The notes: generated by a model not told the origin, from the sequence alone. A DNA stretch of 64,000 nt from UBA1381 sp964399965 (GCA_964399965.1 CAYNRX010000003.1:1-64000); one strand, 5' to 3'. Counted from the stretch's first letter, positions 1 through 9,273 are shown. Numbers and translations: made by a program.

Positions 1-3000
1 AAGCTCAGGTGCAAAAGCGGAACCGTCAACGTCTGCCGTTGCGACATTCTCGTAGCTGTTAAAGGTGTCAGACCAGAGAACAGTCGTCTCCCCGGGGATT
101 GTCGTCGGAGACGGAGTCGGCTCCGCCGTCGGGTCTGTCGGCTCTGTAGCTTCGCCGCTGTAAACTACCATATTATCGATAGTAGCGATTGAACGGTAAT
201 TTACTCCGCTAGGACTGGAGCTCTGTATAGCCAGCATCGGCAGCTCATTAAGCTGCGAAGCATTATCTCCGGTAGCAACATACTCACCTTTAAGCATCTG
301 CTCACCGTTGATGTATACTCTGAAGGTCTGGTCTGCTGCCAGCTCAAACTTAACGGTCATCCACTCGTCAGCGTTTACATCGATACCGATAACATCCTCG
401 CCTCTCATTATTGTTGAGCCTGTGCCGTCCGTTGTCAGAACAGCCGCTACGTTTCTGTATGCGCCCGTGCCGTCACTGCCCGTCTGTGTCCTGTCCTTTA
501 AGAAGTACAGCCTGCCGGCGGTTCCTGCTGTTGACAGCTTGAGAGCAAATTCCATCGTTGCGCTCTCGCCCGTCTGGGTAACATCGATATTATCTGTCAA
601 TGCTATAACCGGGCCGCGTCCCGCAGTGGCAAAATTACCGGCCGTAAGACGAAGTGCATTGTCGCCCTCGGAAAGGCTTACGATGCTCGCATTTGTACCC
701 GTATCAGCACCGTTGCCTCTTGCACCGATATATGCCGAAAGACCTGCTATTGAAGTGTCAGGCTCTGTCTGCGCTTCTGTGCCGATAGATACGACCGTGC
801 GAACCTCCTCAGCGTTGAAGTTGTTGCTCATCGATGCATTGCCGGGAACCGGTACCGAAGGAGCGACCTCAGGTGTGGGCTCAGCTGTCGGCGCAGCCGA
901 TCCTGCGGTAAATCTCAGCTCCTGCGCGTTTACACTGCTGCTGTCAAGCCTATAATCAACTAACGGCGTTTCGTCCGAGGAGGTGTTTACGATAACGTTA
1001 CTGTACGGTATGCGGTATACCTCTCCCTCTGCCAGATCCTCGTTTGCCTCCAGCACAGCCGTTGCCAGCTCAACACGCTCGCCGGGAGCGATTTCTATCT
1101 GCGAGTCCTCAGAGAAGGCCACAAACGCATATATCATTTCATTGCCGGAAATATTGGTCTGTCCGAAAATTCCAGTTATCACATTGTCCGAAGTGCTTTC
1201 AAAGCTCACAGGATTGAACCGCTCGTCATTTACCGGCAGATTTATCTGTATACCGGATACCTTCTCACCCTCGGGAATGTCCGATATGTATATCTTAAAT
1301 TTCGCCTGTTCCCCGGCCAATAAGGGGCCTTGGCCGACAACCTCGGCATATACAGCCGGCATTTCGCGCTCCACAGCAGGAACCGGTGTCGGTGCGGAGC
1401 CGACAGCACCATCCGCGGTGTAATATATCGCTAGGTTATCAAAGCTCACTGTCGGATAACCGGAAAGGCTCGAGGCCTTTTCCGAACCCCCTTTGGCCGT
1501 GGTATCCGTCACCATTATCTTATTAAGCGAGGTCTGGGCGCTTGTTATACCGGTATACACGCCGTTTACATACAACGCAGAGCCGGACTCGTCTATCACT
1601 ACCCGGAAATTGTTCCAGGTACCGGCCTCAACGCCCGGAGTATCGGTGCTGACAGATATTCCCTGCATCAGGCTGCCAATGACAAACTCCGGCCTATATA
1701 CTTCGCCTTCTGAAAGCATAGCGTCAAACGAGAATACCAGATCCTTGCCGTCTGCCGGAGCGTATTCCCCGGAGAACACCAGCTTCGCTCCGCGGTCATA
1801 GGAAAGCACTCCGGGATTGGAAAGCTCGGATACGGCAGTGGTGATATAACGGCCGTTCACACCATCGTCCACGCGCCACCAGGAGCTTTCATCAGCCCAT
1901 GCCCCTGCCAGCAGCGTAAGGCCGTCTATCGCATCGTATGAATCCGCCGCCTGCGTCCTTCCCCAGGCAAGAAGCCCTCCGCCGATCTCCTCCGGAACAA
2001 GGGCATTGTCGGGGGCATGGTAATCGCTTATCATTCTATTTGTATGCGTTTCAAATCCCTCTGACCAAATAAGCTCTGCATCGTCCGGCACCGGCGGAGT
2101 AGCTGTCGGCTCCGGTGTCGGTATGGCTCCGGTGTTAAACATAGGCTCCATATATCCGAGAGTGCCTTCATCGAGACGGTACTCTATCATCGGGGCAAGC
2201 TCTGTCTTAGTGTTTACTATAAGATTAGCATAGGGGAAGTATACGTCCTCGTACTCCCCGAGATCCTCCTTAAGTTCTACCACCAGCCGCGCAAGAGCCA
2301 CCTCTTCGCCCGGTGCAACTACCATATTTGTGTAGCCATCGATATCCACGAACGCAAACCGCGCCTCGTTGCCCACGATATTTGTGTCGGCATCGATGTC
2401 GTCATACAGCTTTTCAAAACTTACTATTTCAAACCGCTCATCGACAGGCAGGTTTATCTGCGCCGACTGTATCGTCTCGCCCTCGGCTATCCCGCCGACA
2501 TAGAATTCAAATATGGCTTGGTCGCCTGTTTTTGACGGGATACCGTCCGCAAGGTATGCATTTATATATGGCATATACCATTCTGGAGCAATATATCCCG
2601 GCTCGGTAAATTGAAGCGTACCTTCGTCAAGACGGTACTCTATCATCGGCTCCTCTTCCGTCTTGGTATTTACTATCAAATTGGCGTAAGGGAAGCTCAC
2701 ATATTCATATGCGGGAATATTTTCTTTAAGCTCCACCACCAGCCGCGCAAGAGCCACCTCTTCGCCCGGTGCAACTACCATATTTGTGTAGCCATCGATA
2801 TCCACGAACGCAAACCGCGCCTCGTTGCCCACGATATTTGTGTCGGCATCGATGTCGTCATACAGCTTTTCAAAACTTACTATTTCAAACCGCTCATCGA
2901 CAGGCAGGTTTATCTGCGCCGACTGTATCGTTTCGCCCTCTGTAATGCCGCCGACATAGAAGTCGAATACCATTCTGCTGCCGGCCTTTGAAACGGGATC

Positions 3001-5547
3001 GCTTGCGGGGACGGCGTTTATGTATGGTACAGCCACGGGCGCAGCCGTTGGCTCCGCTGTCGGCAGTCCACTCTCGTCCTCTACACCATCGCTTGTCGTG
3101 TAAACGACAATGTTGTCAAAAGCTACTGTCGGATAACCTACAGGATGTGTATCCATTCTTACATTCTGTACGCTCTCAACAGTCCTATCCACTATCCTTA
3201 TGTTCTGTATAGTCGTTTCTGTGCTGGAAAGACCTGTATCAACATAAGAATCGCCATCTTTTACATAGAGCTTAGAGCCTTCATCATTAACAACTACCTT
3301 AAAAGATTCCCAAGTTGAAGCATCTACGCCCTCTATATCGGTACTTACTTCGATACCTGTATTCTGTTCACCGATAACAAACGCAGGACGCAAAATCGGA
3401 GTTGAATTTCCTGTCTGGGGTGTGAGCAAGGTGTCAAACGTCAGAACAAGATCCTTCCCGTCCTCAGCTTCATAAGCCGTATCAAAGGTTATTCTTGCAC
3501 CTCTGTCCAGGTCATTTTTCTCACCTTTACTTGAAAAACGCGATACAGTTGTGGAAATATACTTATCGGTCTCGTCATCGGCCTTTGTCTCCACTCTGTA
3601 ATATGAGCTGTCGTCCGCTCTGTTTGTGGTCTGAAGCGTAACACCGGGAATGCCTGTATATGTCACAGCAGCATCCAGTCTGCCCCAGCATAATACAGCA
3701 TCAAGCCCAAGTGTTTTAGATGTTGTTGTATAATTCCCATCTGCCTCTGTACCATTGTCAGTCACGACATTCTCATAGCCGTCAAAGGTATCCGACCAGA
3801 GAACAGTCATATCCCCGGGGATTGTTGTTGGAGACGGAGTCGGCTGCGGCTCTGTGTTTACGCTTGCCCAGCTTTCGCGGCTGAAGGCGTGCATGACTAT
3901 CGCTTCCAGCTCTTCCTTCGTTATATCGTCGAAATAGCCCAGATTACCCATGATTGTCTGCATTATGTAGTTTGCGTCAAGGCTCGTCACACGGCCATCG
4001 CTGTTTACATCGGCAATTTCTGACGGCACCTCGTCGTCCGCTCCGGTTATTGAGTTGACTATTGCAATACCGTCCATGACCGTTACAATACCGTCGCCGT
4101 CAACATCGCCCGGCTTCGCCGGAGCCGGCGTTATCACCGGAGGAACGGTCGCCGGAACGGGAGTGAATGTCGGCTCCTGTGAAGGAGTCGCAGTCGGAAC
4201 CTCAGTCGGTATCTCGGTCGGAGCTTCCGTGGGAGCCTCAGTCGGAGTCGCGGTCGGTATCTCGGTCGGAGTTTCCGTGGGAACCTCGGTCGGAACTTCT
4301 GTCGGGGCTTCCGTTGTCACCGGCGTTGGCGTAGGAGGCGTTGTCGGCTGTGCGGAGTCCTCTGTCCACAGCTCGTCATAATATGTTGTATCCTCAGCTA
4401 GGAATATTTCTCCTCCCATATTTACGTTGATGGCCATATCGCGCCTGTAACCGGGGGCTTCATAGGAGAATACGCCGTAGGAGCCGGAATTTACCGTATA
4501 TATGCTCGTTCCGTAGGCAAATTCCATCACCTCGCTCTTCTTGAACGCCCAGCCCTCGGCCTCGTACATGGAGGAAACACAGTCCACTCTTTCCGTCTCG
4601 TCATACATCGTCCAGTCGGAGCGGTTAGTATAACCAGGATCTGTTTCTATCGTTTCCTCGCTGAAAAGGAAATAATCATGGCTGCATACACCGGCGTCAT
4701 CGCCCGCTGCGTTTACGGGATCATCGAAGGTCACATCCAAATGATACCAATGCCTGTCTATCGGCACTACGTTCCACAGATGCCCCATATTCGTGCTGGT
4801 GGCATATTCGGTCGATTCAAACCCGGCTTCCTGCCAGATGAGGTTAAATGCCTTGGCATACCCCTCGCATACCGGGTTCTTGCTGATAAGCCCGGCATAG
4901 GCGGTATGGATAATTGTTGTCTCGTTATTTGCATATTCCTGCTCAAGCGCATCCGTACCATAGGAGCAGGTCTCGGCCAGATAATCATGTATCAAAAGAG
5001 CCGCCGTCATACCGTCAGATCCCTCGGGCACGACCTCCTCCGCGATCCTTGAGGCCTCGCTCTCAAGCTCGGATATCACTGATGGGATATCGCCTACCTC
5101 ATCCGCACCGGAATAGTTGTAAAACACCAGCTTGGTGACCTCGCCGATCCCATTTCCCAGCACTCGGTAGCTCACACCAAAGGACTGGATATGGAATACC
5201 TCCGGATGCTCGGTCAAAAGGCCGTATATGAGCCGGTCCAGGCCGTTGTAATCGTATACACCGTCCCTGTCTGCCCGGATAGTTATCCCCAGCTCTTCAA
5301 CGTCAGCCTCCCCGCCGCCGCTTCTCATGGCCGCCAGTATGACCTCGCCGGCTCTTTCTCTGTCGTAATCCACAAGCTCCGCTTCCCGGCCGTCAGCAAG
5401 AGAGACCCCCGCCTCAACTGCCGCCGTTATCTGCGGTGCACGGTAACTCCCAAGCATGGGATTTTCCGCTTCCTCAGCAATGGCCTGCGGCACCAGCGGC
5501 AATACCATCGCTGCTGAAAGCATAACGGACATTAGTTTTTTAAACAT
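1..5547 (-). CDS. Giant secreted modular protein: transglutaminase-like, dockerin and repeated beta-sandwich modules (3' end outside window)
   Basis: About 1,849 residues are visible and no stop occurs before the left edge. The start ATG at 5547 follows AAGGAGGAGG and opens a Sec signal peptide (MFKKLMSV...PQAIAEE). A transglutaminase-like domain follows, with a plausible Cys227 (NPVCEGYAKAF), His256 (GHLWNVV) and Asp271 (YHLDVTFDDP) triad. A Thr/Pro linker leads to a type I dockerin at about residues 480-533 with paired calcium loops (GDVDGDGIVT, ADVNSDGRVT). Then two module types alternate: LamG/concanavalin-like sandwiches (about 3100-3830, 1410-2080 and 150-840) and three modules with a cohesin-like pattern (about 2610-2994, 2145-2570 and 930-1370), separated by PT linkers. 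The dockerin is internal, whereas most are terminal. It probably acts at the cell surface or in a cellulosome-like complex; the cohesin-like label is tentative. Confidence 0.85.
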   Translation of the reverse strand, partial: MFKKLMSVMLSAAMVLPLVPQAIAEEAENPMLGSYRAPQITAAVEAGVSLADGREAELVDYDRERAGEVILAAMRSGGGEADVEELGITIRADRDGVYDYNGLDRLIYGLLTEHPEVFHIQSFGVSYRVLGNGIGEVTKLVFYNYSGADEVGDIPSVISELESEASRIAEEVVPEGSDGMTAALLIHDYLAETCSYGTDALEQEYANNETTIIHTAYAGLISKNPVCEGYAKAFNLIWQEAGFESTEYATSTNMGHLWNVVPIDRHWYHLDVTFDDPVNAAGDDAGVCSHDYFLFSEETIETDPGYTNRSDWTMYDETERVDCVSSMYEAEGWAFKKSEVMEFAYGTSIYTVNSGSYGVFSYEAPGYRRDMAINVNMGGEIFLAEDTTYYDELWTEDSAQPTTPPTPTPVTTEAPTEVPTEVPTETPTEIPTATPTEAPTEAPTEIPTEVPTATPSQEPTFTPVPATVPPVITPAPAKPGDVDGDGIVTVMDGIAIVNSITGADDEVPSEIADVNSDGRVTSLDANYIMQTIMGNLGYFDDITKEELEAIVMHAFSRESWASVNTEPQPTPSPTTIPGDMTVLWSDTFDGYENVVTDNGTEADGNYTTTSKTLGLDAVLCWGRLDAAVTYTGIPGVTLQTTNRADDSSYYRVETKADDETDKYISTTVSRFSSKGEKNDLDRGARITFDTAYEAEDGKDLVLTFDTLLTPQTGNSTPILRPAFVIGEQNTGIEVSTDIEGVDASTWESFKVVVNDEGSKLYVKDGDSYVDTGLSSTETTIQNIRIVDRTVESVQNVRMDTHPVGYPTVAFDNIVVYTTSDGVEDESGLPTAEPTAAPVAVPYINAVPASDPVSKAGSRMVFDFYVGGITEGETIQSAQINLPVDERFEIVSFEKLYDDIDADTNIVGNEARFAFVDIDGYTNMVVAPGEEVALARLVVELKENIPAYEYVSFPYANLIVNTKTEEEPMIEYRLDEGTLQFTEPGYIAPEWYMPYINAYLADGIPSKTGDQAIFEFYVGGIAEGETIQSAQINLPVDERFEIVSFEKLYDDIDADTNIVGNEARFAFVDIDGYTNMVVAPGEEVALARLVVELKEDLGEYEDVYFPYANLIVNTKTELAPMIEYRLDEGTLGYMEPMFNTGAIPTPEPTATPPVPDDAELIWSEGFETHTNRMISDYHAPDNALVPEEIGGGLLAWGRTQAADSYDAIDGLTLLAGAWADESSWWRVDDGVNGRYITTAVSELSNPGVLSYDRGAKLVFSGEYAPADGKDLVFSFDAMLSEGEVYRPEFVIGSLMQGISVSTDTPGVEAGTWNNFRVVIDESGSALYVNGVYTGITSAQTSLNKIMVTDTTAKGGSEKASSLSGYPTVSFDNLAIYYTADGAVGSAPTPVPAVEREMPAVYAEVVGQGPLLAGEQAKFKIYISDIPEGEKVSGIQINLPVNDERFNPVSFESTSDNVITGIFGQTNISGNEMIYAFVAFSEDSQIEIAPGERVELATAVLEANEDLAEGEVYRIPYSNVIVNTSSDETPLVDYRLDSSSVNAQELRFTAGSAAPTAEPTPEVAPSVPVPGNASMSNNFNAEEVRTVVSIGTEAQTEPDTSIAGLSAYIGARGNGADTGTNASIVSLSEGDNALRLTAGNFATAGRGPVIALTDNIDVTQTGESATMEFALKLSTAGTAGRLYFLKDRTQTGSDGTGAYRNVAAVLTTDGTGSTIMRGEDVIGIDVNADEWMTVKFELAADQTFRVYINGEQMLKGEYVATGDNASQLNELPMLAIQSSSPSGVNYRSIATIDNMVVYSGEATEPTDPTAEPTPSPTTIPGETTVLWSDTFNSYENVATADVDGSAFAPEL
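2279..2475. repeat. 197-bp perfect direct repeat, copy 1 (partner 2735-2931)
   Basis: Every base matches 2735-2931 at an offset of 456 bp. The repeat lies inside two adjacent cohesin-like modules of the giant secreted gene, while flanking bases differ (2476 is C, 2932 is T). Synonymous sites are identical too, which points to recent duplication or gene conversion. Confidence 0.95.
2735..2931. repeat. 197-bp perfect direct repeat, copy 2 (partner 2279-2475)
   Basis: This is the second copy of the exact 197-bp block, in the neighbouring module of the same reading frame. The 456-bp spacing is a multiple of three, so a crossover between copies would delete or add one module in frame. Confidence 0.95.
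4112..4355 (-). repeat. Thr/Pro-rich linker with degenerate PTE(V/A/I/T) codon repeats
   Basis: The stretch encodes about 80 residues made mainly of PTE-V/A/I/T-PT units between the transglutaminase-like region and the dockerin. The DNA is a degenerate run of about 15-bp units. Such linkers are flexible and often glycosylated in secreted carbohydrate-active proteins; it is not a CRISPR array. Confidence 0.85.
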
Positions 5548-5740
5548 TTTTTGCAAAACCTCCTCCTTGTTTACCCCGTAAAATGAGTCGTTATTGTGAT
5601 TATATCATATATACCCGTTATTTTCAATATACTATACAAATAAAAATATAGATAAATTATGTTTTTCATTCAACATATTTATTTAACAAAATTCACAAAT
5701 TTTTCATATATTGTTCATAAAAAATTCCCGTTTAGAATAC

Positions 5741-5769
5741 TTGACTTTGGTCAACACTTATGATATACT
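5741..5769 (+). promoter_or_regulatory. Sigma-A promoter of ssrA
   Basis: TTGACT at 5741-5746, a 17-bp spacer and TATACT at 5764-5769 place the start at about the first base of the tmRNA (5781). The AT-rich stretch 5550-5740 upstream holds no gene. Confidence 0.85.
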
Positions 5770-5780
5770 GTTATTACTAT

Positions 5781-6134
5781 GGGGCTGCAATGGCTTCGAC
5801 GGGGATAGGGAAGCCCGGGAAGCGAGCCGCGGAGGAGCCGCCCGCGTCAACAAGGCTCGATCTTAAATATAAACGCTAACGATACAGAATTAGCTTACGC
5901 TGCCTAATTGCAGCGTTGTCTCCCCTGCGTTTACCACGGCGCAGGCTGAGGCATGATATTAGTGGTGAACGTGAGCCGGAGAGCGTCTCGTCTCCTGCCA
6001 TGAACAAGGGACTACCAACGCCATAGCCTCGGCCGTGAGGTTTTGGCGAAGGGAATGTTTTTCGCGGCCTGCGCTCGGAGAAACCCGGTTGGATCTGTTT
6101 TCGGACAGGAGTTCGATTCTCCTCAGCTCCACCA
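5781..6134 (+). ncRNA. ssrA: Transfer-messenger RNA (tmRNA)
   Basis: The 5' end GGGGCTGCAATGGCTTCGAC is a hallmark of tmRNA, and the 3' end supplies the T-loop GTTCGATTC, the acceptor strand CAGCTCC and an encoded A-CCA. The first seven bases pair with CAGCTCC through one G-U. The tag frame starts at GCT 5875 and reads A-N-D-T-E-L-A-Y-A-A, with TAA at 5905-5907. It rescues stalled ribosomes and tags incomplete proteins for proteolysis. The tag ends AYAA rather than the usual ALAA. Confidence 0.97.
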
Positions 6135-6140
6135 ATTGAC

Positions 6141-6169
6141 AAAGACGGCTTGTTACAGCTGTCTTTTTA
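6141..6169 (+). terminator. Intrinsic terminator of ssrA
   Basis: GACGGCT at 6144-6150 pairs with AGCTGTC at 6157-6163 (one G-U), followed by a T run. Confidence 0.75.
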
Positions 6170-6225
6170 TTTGCATGATTTTGTTTACTTCCCAAAAATT
6201 ATACGAAAAATTTACATATCGTCTA

Positions 6226-6255
6226 TTGCGCAGGAATGCCCCGGTATGGTATAAT
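6226..6255 (+). promoter_or_regulatory. Probable sigma-A promoter of ppk
   Basis: TTGCGC at 6226-6231, an 18-bp spacer and a perfect TATAAT at 6250-6255 lie 35 bp before the ppk start. The -35 is weak. Confidence 0.65.
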
Positions 6256-6289
6256 ATACGCATAATAGACTACGGGAGGTATCCTGAAA

Positions 6290-8383
6290 ATGAAAACAAC
6301 GCCCCAAGATTACATAAACCGGGAGTTGAGCTGGCTGGATTTTAACCTGCGCGTCCTTCATGAGGCGGAGGACAAGGAAAATCCTCTTTTTGAACGGCTC
6401 AAATTTCTCGCCATAACCTGCTCCAATCTCGATGAATTTTTTATGGTACGGGTAGCGTCGCTGAAACGGTCGGCCGCCGTATCGTCCAAGCCGGATTTCT
6501 CGGGCATGAGCCCGGCGGAGCAGCTGTCGTCTATTTCCGAAAAAACGCACGACATGGTCGCCAAGCAGTACAAGCTCTACCAAAGACGGCTGATGCCGCT
6601 TATCGAAGCCGAAAGCATCCGCATAGTGGAGGCCGCCCAGCTGTCCGATACACAGAAAAAATTCCTGCAAAATAAATTCCGCGAGGAGATCTTCCCCGTG
6701 CTCACACCGATGGCTGTCGATCCCTCGCGGCCGTTCCCGCTTATCCATAACAAGACGCTCAATATCTGCGCCATTGTCCTGAATCACGAGAACGAGGAAT
6801 CCTTTGTTACCATACAAACTCCTTCGGTGCTGCCGCGTCTTATCGAGCTGCCGTCCAAAAACGGCCACGACTATATCCTGCTCGACCGCGTGATACAGCT
6901 GTTCCTGCCGGAGCTTTTCTCCGGTTATCAGGTCGTATGCTCATATCCCTACCGCATAATGCGCGATGCTGATATCCCCATAGACGAGGACGATACCGAA
7001 GACCTCTTGGAAGAGATAGAAAAAAATCTCAAACAAAGAGAACGCAGCGAGGTCATCCGCCTGGAAGTGCAGGAGGATATCGATAAAAGGCTGCTCTCAT
7101 TCCTTAAAACAGAGCTGGAGGTAGGCAAGGAGGATATCTATAAGATCCCCGGACCGCTTGACCTTACGTTCTTGAACAAGCTCTATTCGGAGCCTTTCGA
7201 CCAATTCAAGTATCCGCCCGCACCGCCCATCACGCATCCGCGCCTGGCGGAGGGAGATATCTTTGAGGAGATAAAAAAGGGCGATATCCTTTTCCATCAT
7301 CCCTACGACAGCTTTAAAAGCATCGTTGAATTTGTGGAAAAGGCCTCCAAGGATCCCAACGTGCTGGCGATAAAGCAGACGCTCTACCGCGTCAGCGGCA
7401 ATTCACCGATCGTGCGCGCCCTGGCCAACGCCGCCGACAACGGCAAGCAGGTCACGGTGCTTGTGGAGCTAAAGGCCCGGTTTGACGAGGAGAACAATAT
7501 CATCTGGGCCAAGCGGCTGGAAAAGGCCGGCTGCCACGTTATCTACGGTCTGCTGGGCTTAAAGACTCATTCCAAGATAACCGTAGTAGTCCGCCGCGAG
7601 GAGGACGGTATAAAGCGTTACGTCCATCTGGGCACCGGTAATTACAACGATATAACCGCCCGTTTCTACACCGACATGGGCATACTTACCGCTTCTGGGG
7701 CTATCGGAGCCGATGCCAGCGCATTCTTCAACATGATATCCGGCTTCTGCGAGCCGGCGCACTGGAACCGGCTGATACTTGCGCCCCTATGGCTGCGCAA
7801 AAAAACATCGGAGTTTATCCTCCGTGAAATAGAGCACGCCAAAGCGGGCCGCCCGGCAGCTATCAAGGCAAAGATGAACTCCCTTGTCGATCCGCAGATA
7901 ATCGATCTTTTGTATCAGGCGTCTGAAGCCGGGGTCAAGATTGACCTTGTCGTGCGCGGCATCTGCTGCTTGAGAGCCGGTGTGCCGGGGCTTTCGGAGA
8001 ATATCACCGTACGCTCGATAGTCGGGCGTTATCTTGAGCATACGCGTATTTACTATTTCCACAATGACGGTCTGGAGAACGTTTATCTGGCCAGCGCAGA
8101 CTGGATGCAGAGAAATCTCGACCACCGCGTAGAGATAATGTTCCCTGTGCTTGACGATGAGCTGAAAAAGGACGTTATGCACGTGCTGGACGTACAGCTG
8201 GCCGATACACAGCGGTCGCATATCCAGTCAGACGGCGTATATGAAAAAGTGGATCGCCGGGGCAAGAAAAACCTTGACTGTCAGAAGCTCTTCTACGAGG
8301 AAGCTAAAAACCGCGCTGCCGCCGCCAAGGAGGAAGCGGCCGATGACAGGGCGTTTATACCGATGGAACATCACGAGGAATAA
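6290..8383 (+). CDS. ppk1: Polyphosphate kinase 1
   Basis: PPK1 reversibly transfers the ATP gamma-phosphate onto inorganic polyphosphate. The 697-residue length matches the family. The N-terminal signature ELSWLDFNLRVL is present, the head domain follows, and the two phospholipase-D-like catalytic lobes carry GLLGLKTHSKITVVVRRE (the candidate phosphorylated His) and YVHLGTGNYN. The start ATG at 6290 follows GGGAGG. It is a single-gene unit with its own promoter and a strong terminator. No exopolyphosphatase gene is adjacent. Confidence 0.97.
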   Translation: MKTTPQDYINRELSWLDFNLRVLHEAEDKENPLFERLKFLAITCSNLDEFFMVRVASLKRSAAVSSKPDFSGMSPAEQLSSISEKTHDMVAKQYKLYQRRLMPLIEAESIRIVEAAQLSDTQKKFLQNKFREEIFPVLTPMAVDPSRPFPLIHNKTLNICAIVLNHENEESFVTIQTPSVLPRLIELPSKNGHDYILLDRVIQLFLPELFSGYQVVCSYPYRIMRDADIPIDEDDTEDLLEEIEKNLKQRERSEVIRLEVQEDIDKRLLSFLKTELEVGKEDIYKIPGPLDLTFLNKLYSEPFDQFKYPPAPPITHPRLAEGDIFEEIKKGDILFHHPYDSFKSIVEFVEKASKDPNVLAIKQTLYRVSGNSPIVRALANAADNGKQVTVLVELKARFDEENNIIWAKRLEKAGCHVIYGLLGLKTHSKITVVVRREEDGIKRYVHLGTGNYNDITARFYTDMGILTASGAIGADASAFFNMISGFCEPAHWNRLILAPLWLRKKTSEFILREIEHAKAGRPAAIKAKMNSLVDPQIIDLLYQASEAGVKIDLVVRGICCLRAGVPGLSENITVRSIVGRYLEHTRIYYFHNDGLENVYLASADWMQRNLDHRVEIMFPVLDDELKKDVMHVLDVQLADTQRSHIQSDGVYEKVDRRGKKNLDCQKLFYEEAKNRAAAAKEEAADDRAFIPMEHHEE

Positions 8384-8409
8384 GCGTGCAAATCATCCCC
8401 ATATAGCAA

Positions 8410-8462
8410 AATACCGCCTGTTCGCCGCGGGACTGCCCCGCAGCAAATAGGCGGTATTGTTT
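8410..8462 (+). terminator. Intrinsic terminator of ppk1
   Basis: AATACCGCCT at 8410-8419 pairs perfectly with AGGCGGTATT at 8449-8458. An inner GCGGG/CCCGC stem and a T-rich tail support termination. Confidence 0.8.
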
Positions 8463-8478
8463 TGCCCGCAGACGCATT

Positions 8479-8938
8479 TTACCGCTGCGGCTTTATTTTC
8501 CTTATCATTTCAATTATCCGCGCAAAGAACGGCCGCAGGCGGAAGCAATCCACCCACAAAAAGGTGTAGAACCGATACCAGAGCGCGCTCACCGGCACAT
8601 AGCGGCTGCGGCGGTAAAATCCGGCCACTTTGGCGATAAAGCGGCTGCGGCTGACGCCCTCTTCCCTGTCCATCTGGTTATCTCCGCAGAGCGTATACTC
8701 TTCCCCGTTCTTGCCGACAATGCGGTGGAGGATATAGGAGCCGTCCGGGCGGATATAAAGAGGGATGTCGCCTTTTTTTATAGAAAGCAGCCTTTTCCAG
8801 CACCACGCTGTCAATGCCGTTTCTCAGCATCGGGTACATGCTCATGCCCGAGACCGTAAGCCGCACCCGGCCGCCCTTATCAAGCTGTTCTCCCAGGATC
8901 GCAGACAGCTCGTCCATGGAAAAATATTCACCGCTCAT
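8479..8938 (-). pseudogene. S24/S26 (signal-peptidase-like) peptidase, frameshifted at an A7 run
   Basis: Two overlapping frames together give one protein of about 147 residues. The first (start 8938) carries the Ser motif SGMSMYP. After TTC-TAT-AAA-AAA-A at about 8774-8780 the homology continues in the +1 frame with LYIRPDGSYILHRIVG (the His of Ser/His-type signal peptidases) and LCGDNQ, and the end is a hydrophobic/basic tail. Removing one A from the seven-A run restores a single frame. It overlaps the PqqD-like stop by ATGA, so the two are translationally coupled. It may be a real inactivation, a sequencing or assembly indel, or a slippage site. Confidence 0.75.
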
Positions 8939-9201
8939 GCTTCGAGTATGCCGGCCTCGGCCAATTTGCCGGTAAATTCATCTATATCGGCGGCGGCGGT
9001 CTCCTCGTCGACCTCGTATTCGGCGGTCATTTTATCGATAAGCTCCTGTCTCGTGGAACCGTTTTTCAAAAGCTCCCACAAAAACGCCCCTGTCTCGTTG
9101 GTCGATACCATGGCATTGAAGTCTACAAGCTCCGCTCCCACGGCCACGGCCGCCCACTGTGTACCGACTTTTCTTAATACAAATCCCTGTTTTATTTTCA
9201 T
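8935..9201 (-). CDS. PqqD-like peptide-binding protein
   Basis: A protein of 88 residues from ATG 9201 (AAAGGG upstream; ATG 9207 is the alternative). The pattern KQGFVLRKVGTQWAAVAVG...VSTNETGAFLWELL...LIDKMTAEYEVDEETAAADI matches the PqqD/RiPP-recognition-element fold (winged helix, about 90 aa). In known systems these domains bind a precursor peptide and deliver it to a radical-SAM or other maturase. Here the only partner is the coupled S26-type peptidase frame; no radical-SAM gene or obvious precursor lies beside it. The role is therefore inferred from fold only. Confidence 0.8.
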   Translation of the reverse strand: MKIKQGFVLRKVGTQWAAVAVGAELVDFNAMVSTNETGAFLWELLKNGSTRQELIDKMTAEYEVDEETAAADIDEFTGKLAEAGILEA

Positions 9202-9234
9202 CGTCATTTTCCCTTTCTGTTTTGGTATATACTG

Positions 9235-9263
9235 ATTATACCACGGCTTTTTAAAAATATCAA
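9235..9263 (-). promoter_or_regulatory. Sigma-A promoter of the PqqD-like/S26 pair
   Basis: On the minus strand TTGATA (9258-9263), a 17-bp spacer and a perfect TATAAT (9235-9240) stand just upstream of the PqqD-like start. Confidence 0.85.
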
Positions 9264-9273
9264 TGGTTTTGGG

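Noticed and set aside
308..3212. Several plus-strand frames opposite the giant secreted gene
   Set aside because: They are antisense shadows of a long modular coding frame; none has a ribosome site or domain.
4112..4355. Short tandem DNA repeats considered as a CRISPR array
   Set aside because: The units are degenerate, lack unique spacers and translate in frame to a Thr/Pro linker.
5959..6345. Protein-coding frames overlapping 5781-6134
   Set aside because: The region is the tmRNA gene; the frames are chance readings of its structured sequence.
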